Made by a program: the position numbers and the translations under genes. A stretch of DNA of 10,605 nucleotides, taken from positions 1 to 10,605 of the forward strand of contig JACRDZ010000178.1 in the NCBI GenBank assembly GCA_016212735.1. The letters are read 5' to 3'. The notes under the pieces are model-generated. The model was not told the origin of the DNA, ran no database searches, and saw nothing but the letters and a program-made list of their open reading frames with translations. Each line of letters begins with the position of its first letter. Position 1 is the stretch's first letter. This DNA comes from Candidatus Firestoneibacteriota bacterium (GTDB lineage: Bacteria > JACRDZ01). Of the stretch, positions 5,299 through 10,605 are shown one piece after another.

Positions 5299-6411
5299 AT
5301 GATAATAATTCAGCAGATAATTGATATAATAGAACAAAAAGCTCCTATATTTTTATCTTTACCAGAAGATAACAATGGTCTTCAAATAGGGTCTTTGCAT
5401 ACATATATTAAAAATATTTTAATTACTCTTGATATTACAGATGAAGTTATAAATGAAGCTATCAAAAAAAAATGTAATTTAATTATTTCCCATCATCCCT
5501 TTATTTTTACTCCAATTTTCGATTTAAACATTCTTAATTACAAAACAAATCAAATTTCTCAATTATTAAAACATAAAATATCAGTTTATGTTGCACATAC
5601 AAATATGGATAGTAGTTCTTATGGGATTAATTATGTTTTAGCTCAAAAAATTGGGCTTAAAAATGTAAAACCAATTTCTCAAACTATACTTGATGAATTT
5701 AAAAAACTTGTAATTTTTATTCCGGTTGAATATAAAGAAAAAGTAAGAAATAAACTTTTATCTCTGGATTTATTTAAAACAGATAAATACAGTAAAATGA
5801 GTTTTATTAGTACAGGGGAAGGGACTTTTTTACCAGATATTAATGCAAAACCTTTTATTGGTACATCTGGTAAAATTGAAAAAACAGAAGAAACCAGACT
5901 GGAAGTTTTAGTCAATAAAAATAGTATAATAGATGTTTTAAATGAAATTCGTTCTGTTCATCCTTATGAAGAAATGGCTTATGATATATATCCTGTCGAA
6001 ACTCACTATTTTAAATGCGGGATAGGAGCATATGGAGAAATAGAAAAAAAGATTAATTTACAACAATTATGTAATATTATTAAAGATAAATTTGATATAT
6101 CTGTTTTACGTATTATAGGTGATCCATGTAAAAAAATTAAAAAAATAGGTATTATTAGCGGTAGCGGTGCAAGTTATCTTCAAACTGTGGAAAAATTGAA
6201 TTTAGATGTTTTAATTACAGGTGATATTAAATATCATGATGCCCTTAAAGCAAATGATTTAAAAATTGCGATTATTGATGCAGGACATTATGGGACAGAA
6301 AAGATATTTAAAGATATTGTTTATGATATATTAGAAAAAGAGCAAATTTTAACTGGAAAAAATAAATTATATAAATCAACAATAAAAACAGATCCATTCA
6401 ATATATTATAA
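5299..6411 (+). CDS. Nif3/DUF34-family dinuclear metal-centre protein with CutA-like insert
   Basis: This 370-residue protein is the long form of the Nif3/YqfO family. The N-terminal half has NNGLQIG, SHHPFIF (H65, H66) and HTNMD (H100, D104). The C-terminal half has GDIKYHDA (D309, H313) and DAGHYGTEK (H330, E334). These are the usual ligands of the two metal ions. Residues about 135-235 are the inserted CutA/PII-like ferredoxin-fold domain, marked by HPYEE at 221-225. Members form hexameric rings; some are annotated as GTP cyclohydrolase 1 type 2 homologues, but the cellular role is unsettled. The ATG directly follows an in-frame TAA, so it is the only plausible start, yet no clear Shine-Dalgarno precedes it. 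TATAAA at 5271-5276 could be part of a weak promoter after the terminator. It leads the four-gene run and is followed after 21 bases by the zinc-ribbon gene. Confidence 0.93.
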   Translation: MIIIQQIIDIIEQKAPIFLSLPEDNNGLQIGSLHTYIKNILITLDITDEVINEAIKKKCNLIISHHPFIFTPIFDLNILNYKTNQISQLLKHKISVYVAHTNMDSSSYGINYVLAQKIGLKNVKPISQTILDEFKKLVIFIPVEYKEKVRNKLLSLDLFKTDKYSKMSFISTGEGTFLPDINAKPFIGTSGKIEKTEETRLEVLVNKNSIIDVLNEIRSVHPYEEMAYDIYPVETHYFKCGIGAYGEIEKKINLQQLCNIIKDKFDISVLRIIGDPCKKIKKIGIISGSGASYLQTVEKLNLDVLITGDIKYHDALKANDLKIAIIDAGHYGTEKIFKDIVYDILEKEQILTGKNKLYKSTIKTDPFNIL

Positions 6412-6414
6412 ATT

Positions 6415-6422
6415 AAAGGAGG
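6415..6422 (+). promoter_or_regulatory. Shine-Dalgarno AAAGGAGG fixing a GTG start
   Basis: A full-strength AAAGGAGG begins four bases after the Nif3-family stop and ends ten bases before the GTG at 6433. No other start codon in that frame lies between the stop and the GTG, so the GTG is the start. Confidence 0.75.
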
Positions 6423-6432
6423 AAAGATACTT

Positions 6433-7155
6433 GTGAACAGCAATATTATAAAGTCATTACTTGCTCTGCAGGATATTGACAAAAAAATTCTTAAATTAAA
6501 AGAAAGAATAGGAGCTATTCCTAAAGAAATTGAAGAAATTGAAAAAAAAATTCAAATGCATTATAACGATCTTTCTGAAAATAAAAAAGGCATGGATGTA
6601 TTACTAAAAAAACGTAAAGATATTGAATTTGAATTAGCATCTAATAATACTAAACTTACAAAATTAAATGAACAATTATATTCTTTAAAAAGCAATAAAG
6701 AATACACTGCAATGTTGAAAGAAATTAATGATATTAAGAATGGCAATGAAAAGTTTGAAGAGAAAATAATTGAAATAATGCTTTCATGTGATAATGAAAA
6801 AGAAAAATATAAAAGTATTGAAAAATCTGTTTTAGAATTGGAGGCATTAAATCAAAAAGAGAAAGAAGAAAAGTTAAAAGAGAAAAGCAATCTTGAAAGC
6901 ATTTTAGATGGAAAATTAAAAGATAGAAACGAACTGATAAATACATTGGATAATAAAAATGTTTCTATTTATGATAAGATATTTGAACATAAAGGTAGCC
7001 ACGCAGTTGTTGAAATTAAAGGTGAAGTATGTCAGGGGTGTCATGTTGGAATACCACCTCAGATGATTAACATTTTAATTATCTCTGATGAATTGTGCCG
7101 CTGTCCAAATTGTGCAAGGATAATATATCTGGAAAGATTAATAAAATCTCAATAA
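6433..7155 (+). CDS. Coiled-coil zinc-ribbon protein (COG1579 / CT398-like)
   Basis: The 240-residue protein has a long charged helical region, residues about 10-180, whose heptads of Leu/Ile and Lys/Glu predict an antiparallel coiled-coil hairpin. A C-terminal C4 zinc ribbon follows: C200-x2-C203 and C224-x2-C227, with an extra C222. The sequence after the first pair, HVGIPPQMIN, is the family signature (zf-RING_7). The start is GTG at 6433 behind AAAGGAGG. Relatives such as chlamydial CT398 have been linked to RNA polymerase sigma factors and secretion proteins, but the general role is uncertain; nucleic-acid or protein binding is the usual suggestion. It commonly sits next to Nif3-family genes in bacteria, as here. 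The next gene starts 24 bases downstream. Confidence 0.92.
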   Translation: MNSNIIKSLLALQDIDKKILKLKERIGAIPKEIEEIEKKIQMHYNDLSENKKGMDVLLKKRKDIEFELASNNTKLTKLNEQLYSLKSNKEYTAMLKEINDIKNGNEKFEEKIIEIMLSCDNEKEKYKSIEKSVLELEALNQKEKEEKLKEKSNLESILDGKLKDRNELINTLDNKNVSIYDKIFEHKGSHAVVEIKGEVCQGCHVGIPPQMINILIISDELCRCPNCARIIYLERLIKSQ

Positions 7156-7179
7156 GAAAGATGAGGATATAAGAGCAAT

Positions 7180-9039
7180 ATGAAATATCGTAGATATATC
7201 AAAATAATGCTCTTTTTTATTCTATACCTTTTTCTGCTAGAAGAATCTGTTTTCTCTCTTAACAGTATAGCTGTTTCCCCATTTAAAAATAATGAAGAAA
7301 TATCAATAATTCTTACAAAAGAAATATCCCAGTTCAAAAATCTTGAAGTTGTTACTCAGGAAGAAGTACAGAATAAAATAAAAATAGTAAAAATCCAGAA
7401 AGATGATTTGATCGAACCATTAAGAATTTTGGATTTAGGCAGGATTTTAAATGTTAATATCATTGTTTTTGGAGCCTATAATGAAATTGGTGATAATATA
7501 AAAATTTCCACACAGGTTCTGGATGTATATTCAAAAGAAATTAAGCATATATATCAAATAACAGGTGCAAAAAGCGAAATAAAAAATATTATACATCGTA
7601 TGGGATACCTTTTATTTAATCCAGAAAATTACAATCGTCCTGAAAAAGAATATATAAAATTAAAAAAAGAACAAAATATTGATAGCAAAATTATTGTTAA
7701 AAACGATAGTTTTGTCCCTGATTCAACCATTGAAACAGTTCCAGTAAATGAAATTACATTCAAAAACTTTATTACATTTAGAACAAACTTTGTCCCTTTC
7801 TTCTGGCTGGATAATAATTTTGAAGTAATTGGTACGCTACTTGAAAAAAATGGACAAAATATTGTTATATTCAATGCTAATATTGGAGAAGTAAATATAA
7901 TTCAGGGGACGTTTTCTCCTTATTATATAAAAAGTATCAGTATGTCACCTGATAAGAAAAAAATTGCTTTTGAAAGTAATGGCGATATATATGTTCTGAA
8001 TCTAGATGGATCAAATAGAAGAAAAGTAGATTTTGGATTTTATCCATCATGGTCACCTGATAGTAGAAAAATCGCTTATATTAAAGGTACACCAACAAGA
8101 GTTTACTATACAAGTGTTGAAGAAATAAGAGAACCTACTGAACTGGAAAAAGGCAGTACTACTGCCTGGTTCCCTGGTGGGAAAGAGATTGTTATTAATT
8201 ATAATTTTAATGAGAATCCTCCATATCTTACACTTGTAATAATTGACAGTAAAGTTACACATGAATTGAAAGGGGAAGATGCTATGGATTATTATTTTCT
8301 TTTAGCATCTAATAATTTTAGCGGGCCGCATATCCCAATGTTTGTTAAAAGAAATTGGATAATAAGAAAAGCTTCTAATACACAGCTTGAAATATTTGAT
8401 TTTAATAATAGAAATAAGGAAATTATTAAGTTTAAAGGTAAAATATTTGAAGTAAAAGCTCTTAATATTGCATGGTCAAAAGATGGGAAGAAAATTATTT
8501 ATATGGATGATTCCCAAAAAAATATGGTTACTGTTGCTGAATTTGGATTTAAAGAAAAAGTATACTTAAAATTAAATGTTGGAGCAAGAGATGGTCTGGA
8601 AAGAGGTAATCAATTGGATGTTGTTAATATTGAAACAAGAGAATCCCCAAAAACCGGAGAAATATACAGATACGAGGAAAAAATTGTAGGGAATGTTTCC
8701 ATAGGCAGAGTATATCCAAGAATTTCTATAGCATATATACCTGCAAATGAAATCGATTTGAATTCAAATACAGTTGTAAAGTATGTCCTTTCAAATGGAG
8801 CTGAAATTGAAGGAAGCATTTTATCATATGAAAATGATATTATTTCTTTTTTAAATGATTCAACAACCAAAGCTTCAGTTTTATTTGAATCAGCAAATAA
8901 ACTATTTGATGCAGGAGAATTTAAAAAATGTAATGAATTACTGAAAAAAATAATTGATATTTATCCTGAAACTCAGTATTATAAAAATGCAAAAGATATG
9001 ATGAAAATTTTACCGAATAAACGGATCGAAGACGAATAG
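7180..9039 (+). CDS. TolB/CsgG-like exported protein: N-terminal domain, PD40 beta-propeller, FlgT_C-like barrel, TPR tail
   Basis: The 619-residue protein starts with a signal peptide or anchor (residues 1-27). Residues about 29-135 resemble the TolB/CsgG/FlgO N-terminal fold: SIAVSPF, a central ELG-like DLGRILNVNIIVFG, then ISTQVLDVYSKE. WD40-like PD40 repeats follow, recognisable at MSPDKKKIAF (from 255), WSPDSRKIAYI (from 291), WFPGGKEIVI (from 330) and WSKDGKKIIYM (from 432). From 468, GARDGLERGNQ through the NVSIGRVYP strand is like the small barrel seen with FlgT/CsgG-type proteins. It is followed by a LSNGAEIEGSI hairpin, and residues 565-619 form a TPR-like helical tail. It is probably periplasmic and assembles with envelope partners. 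It is not classical TolB, because there is no pal/tolR neighbour and there are extra C-terminal domains. Its ribosome binding site is weak (AGGA, 12 bases before the ATG), possibly meaning coupling to the upstream gene. Confidence 0.82.
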   Translation: MKYRRYIKIMLFFILYLFLLEESVFSLNSIAVSPFKNNEEISIILTKEISQFKNLEVVTQEEVQNKIKIVKIQKDDLIEPLRILDLGRILNVNIIVFGAYNEIGDNIKISTQVLDVYSKEIKHIYQITGAKSEIKNIIHRMGYLLFNPENYNRPEKEYIKLKKEQNIDSKIIVKNDSFVPDSTIETVPVNEITFKNFITFRTNFVPFFWLDNNFEVIGTLLEKNGQNIVIFNANIGEVNIIQGTFSPYYIKSISMSPDKKKIAFESNGDIYVLNLDGSNRRKVDFGFYPSWSPDSRKIAYIKGTPTRVYYTSVEEIREPTELEKGSTTAWFPGGKEIVINYNFNENPPYLTLVIIDSKVTHELKGEDAMDYYFLLASNNFSGPHIPMFVKRNWIIRKASNTQLEIFDFNNRNKEIIKFKGKIFEVKALNIAWSKDGKKIIYMDDSQKNMVTVAEFGFKEKVYLKLNVGARDGLERGNQLDVVNIETRESPKTGEIYRYEEKIVGNVSIGRVYPRISIAYIPANEIDLNSNTVVKYVLSNGAEIEGSILSYENDIISFLNDSTTKASVLFESANKLFDAGEFKKCNELLKKIIDIYPETQYYKNAKDMMKILPNKRIEDE

Positions 9040-9061
9040 TATAAAAAATAGGAGTTAAATA

Positions 9062-9709
9062 ATGCAAGTAGATAAAATTGAAGAAGCTTTAGAAATAATT
9101 TGGAAACAGAAAGAACTGAATGACGACAGTATTCCTAAATTGCAGGAAGAATTAAAAAAGGAAATTAAAGAAAATATTCTGGATTATTTGATTCAGAATA
9201 ATTATATTATTAAACAGGGAGATAAAGTTAAATTTACAGAACAGGGAGAAAAGATTGCTCTTAATATTACACGCAGGCATCGTCTGGCTGAACGTCTTTT
9301 GTTTGATGTTCTAGCAGTTGAAAAAAATGAAGTTGAGAGCAATGCATGTGTTTTTGAACATATTCTTTCTCCTGGTGTAGAAGAAAATATATGCGTTCTT
9401 CTTGGTCATCCAAGAGAATGTCCTCACGGTATGCTTATTCCTGAAGGAGAATGCTGTCGAAAGGCAAAAACAGTTATTGAAAGTATTGTTATTCCTTTAT
9501 CTCAGTTAAAATCCGGAAGTAAAGGTAAAGTTGCTTATGTACTTACACATAATCATCCTCATCTGCATAAATTAATGTCAATGGGAATTGTACCTGGTAC
9601 TGATATTTATTTACACCAAATTTTCCCATCTTTTATTATTATGATTGGAGAAACACAATTAGCATTAGAAAAAGAGATAGCAAAAGATATTTATGTAAGA
9701 CGTGAATAA
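9062..9709 (+). CDS. DtxR/MntR-family metal-dependent repressor with C-terminal FeoA domain
   Basis: The order is a winged helix-turn-helix (residues about 1-65), the DtxR metal-binding and dimerisation region (about 66-140) and an SH3-like FeoA domain (about 143-215). Family landmarks are RRHRLAERLLFDVL, C96-x2-E99-H100 and GHPRECPHG (H116, C120, H122). The Fe2+ or Mn2+ ligands of DtxR-type regulators map to these. A second Cys pair, GECC (C131-C132), follows the CPHG motif and occurs in a subset of the family. The FeoA part (GSKGKVAYVL, MGIVPGTDIYL) is clear. The expected job is iron- or manganese-dependent repression of metal uptake. No uptake gene or recognisable palindromic operator is in the window. 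The ATG at 9062 has AGGAG seven bases upstream. It is the last gene of the run and converges on a minus-strand gene after 17 bases. Confidence 0.92.
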   Translation: MQVDKIEEALEIIWKQKELNDDSIPKLQEELKKEIKENILDYLIQNNYIIKQGDKVKFTEQGEKIALNITRRHRLAERLLFDVLAVEKNEVESNACVFEHILSPGVEENICVLLGHPRECPHGMLIPEGECCRKAKTVIESIVIPLSQLKSGSKGKVAYVLTHNHPHLHKLMSMGIVPGTDIYLHQIFPSFIIMIGETQLALEKEIAKDIYVRRE

Positions 9710-9726
9710 ACTACTTAAGTTGTATT

Positions 9727-10434
9727 CTACAAATAGATTACTAAGCTATTAATGTAGTGTTCAAAATCCCAGAGATATATATCATATTTTTCAGGGTCAG
9801 TTTCTCCATGCAGATTGAAAGCCTGGTTATTTTTTACAACAAATAATTCAATAAAAGTTGCAGTTTTATCCGGATGAGAAATTTCAACTACATAAAATGC
9901 GGCTTTAAGTGAACCTCGATTGTGAGGTATAGGTGCTTGTATTACTTTTATATTTTCTTCACTGAATTTTTTAATTAAATTATTGAAACTTTCTTCAGCA
10001 AGACTATCAGAAGTGCGATGTTCATTAAGGATTACTGTGCTTAATGTAACAGTTGCTATTTCCTTATTACGGTTTTTAGTTACAAAACGTACAAGAGGTT
10101 TAATTCTTTCTTCCAGAGAGTCAACCAGAACTGATGACTCATATACATCTTTAACTTTATTTATATCCCAATCAGCAGAAACACGACTTAATCGTACACC
10201 ATAATAATAGTTATTATATATACTGCCATTACCATAAATTTCAGCTTTTATTTTTCTTTGCCTAAATCTATCAATATCCTGTTTGGATTTACCGCCTTTT
10301 TTAATTTTTAAAATCATTACAAATATAACAATTAAACAGACAAGATATATAGCAATACGTATGTAAATCCATGTCCTATCTTTTTTTTTAGCTTCATTTT
10401 TTTTATAAAAACCAAATTTATTATTTTTTTCCAT
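9727..10434 (-). CDS. Single-pass membrane protein with PsbP/Mog1-like extracytoplasmic domain
   Basis: The 235-residue protein has a basic cytoplasmic N-terminus (residues 1-21), one membrane helix (about 22-42) followed by KIKKGGKSK, and an outer domain of about 170 residues. That domain begins YNNYYYGVRLSRVSADWDI, the layout of PsbP/Mog1/DUF1795-type alpha-beta-alpha sandwiches. It ends with a FVVKNNQAFNL strand and the closing helix WDFEHYINSLVIYL, which also fits. These families are structural or assembly factors with no common enzyme activity, so no function can be assigned. The ATG at 10434 lies 22 bases after the tRNA-Met 3' end on the same strand. The gap contains AAGAG nine bases before the ATG as a weak ribosome binding site, and no terminator or promoter fits there. 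Confidence 0.75.
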   Translation of the reverse strand: MEKNNKFGFYKKNEAKKKDRTWIYIRIAIYLVCLIVIFVMILKIKKGGKSKQDIDRFRQRKIKAEIYGNGSIYNNYYYGVRLSRVSADWDINKVKDVYESSVLVDSLEERIKPLVRFVTKNRNKEIATVTLSTVILNEHRTSDSLAEESFNNLIKKFSEENIKVIQAPIPHNRGSLKAAFYVVEISHPDKTATFIELFVVKNNQAFNLHGETDPEKYDIYLWDFEHYINSLVIYL

Positions 10435-10456
10435 TTAATATATCTCTTGGTTAAGA

Positions 10457-10533
10457 TGGTAGCGGTGCAGGGAATCGAACCCCGGACACTACGGGTATGA
10501 GCCGTATGCTCTAACCATCTGAGCTACACCGCC
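10457..10533 (-). tRNA. tRNA-Met (anticodon CAT), elongator type
   Basis: The minus strand folds as a complete 77-base cloverleaf including encoded CCA (10459-10457). The acceptor arms are GGCGGTG and CACCGCT. The anticodon stem TACGG/CCGTA carries loop CTCATAC with anticodon CAT at 10499-10497, and the T arm is CGGGG-TTCGATT-CCCTG. The first pair is G1-U72 rather than the C-A mismatch of initiator tRNAs, and the anticodon stem lacks three consecutive G-C pairs next to the loop. It is therefore an elongator Met tRNA. A lysidine-modified tRNA-Ile(CAT) cannot be excluded from anticodon alone but fits the body less well. Confidence 0.96.
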
Positions 10534-10546
10534 ATATTATTTCATG

Positions 10547-10575
10547 ATAATATATAAAAAATATCTTTTTGTCAA
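10547..10575 (-). promoter_or_regulatory. Near-consensus promoter of the tRNA-Met unit
   Basis: On the minus strand, consensus TTGACA (10575-10570), a 17-base spacer and TATTAT (10552-10547) place the start of transcription near 10540, just before the mature tRNA 5' end at 10533. It would drive the tRNA and, by readthrough, the PsbP-like gene. The remaining bases to 10605 hold nothing I can assign. Confidence 0.75.
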
Positions 10576-10605
10576 TACCTGTAATTTCCATGTAATTTTT
10601 CGGTC

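Noticed and set aside
5679..5915. Minus-strand 78-residue open frame
   Set aside because: It lies wholly inside the well-supported Nif3-family gene and has no start signal or recognisable product. The short frames antisense to the zinc-ribbon (6561-6946) and TolB-like (7629-8870) genes were dropped for the same reason.
9983..10204. Plus-strand 73-residue open frame antisense to the PsbP-like gene
   Set aside because: It has no ribosome binding site and no recognisable features. The minus-strand reading has a membrane helix and a coherent domain.
10457..10533. Initiator tRNA-fMet
   Set aside because: The 1-72 position is a G-U pair rather than a mismatch, and the three G-C pairs of the initiator anticodon stem are absent.

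Overview
The window comes from a low-GC (roughly 30 % by eye), gene-dense bacterial chromosome. A small lipoprotein with a classical lipobox, a TolB/CsgG-like exported propeller protein and signal-peptide proteins suggest a Gram-negative (diderm) envelope. The DtxR/FeoA regulator, the carboxypeptidase-regulatory-like repeat protein and the spermidine-synthase-like membrane protein are types common in Deltaproteobacteria, Nitrospirota and related candidate phyla. The sequence alone does not fix the taxon. ATG, GTG and TTG starts are all used, mostly behind good AGGAGG-type ribosome binding sites.

Left part (1-3261): the 3' part of a repeat protein on the + strand runs in from beyond the left edge. 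It meets, with one base between stop codons, a two-gene minus-strand unit (3261 to 878). That unit encodes a membrane protein with a degenerate spermidine-synthase/methyltransferase-like domain. It appears split into two cistrons joined by an ATGA overlap; their summed length (794 aa) matches what I recall for one-piece relatives.

Middle (3262-5298): a 306-base divergent intergenic region holds a strong sigma70-type promoter built on an ATAAT microsatellite. It also holds a degenerate 68-bp palindromic repeat of the CATTGC...GCAATG kind. Downstream are an agmatinase gene (putrescine from agmatine) and two small exported proteins rich in Glu, Ala, Pro and His, one a lipoprotein and one with 45-nt in-frame tandem repeats. 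Hairpins separate the two small genes, and a clean rho-independent terminator closes the unit.

Right part (5299-9709): a tight four-gene run encodes a Nif3/DUF34-family protein with a CutA-like insert, a coiled-coil zinc-ribbon protein, a TolB-like exported multidomain protein, and a DtxR-type metalloregulator fused to a FeoA domain. Three of the four are metal-linked by family. Converging on it is a minus-strand unit: a tRNA-Met(CAT) with a near-consensus promoter and, 22 bases behind it, a gene for a single-pass membrane protein with a PsbP/Mog1-like outer domain. The tRNA and this gene are probably cotranscribed.

I see no CRISPR array, transposase, integrase, phage gene or obvious defence system. 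The most interesting items are the split spermidine-synthase-like protein, the two E/A/P/H-rich envelope proteins, the TolB-like protein's domain chain and the tRNA-led mRNA.
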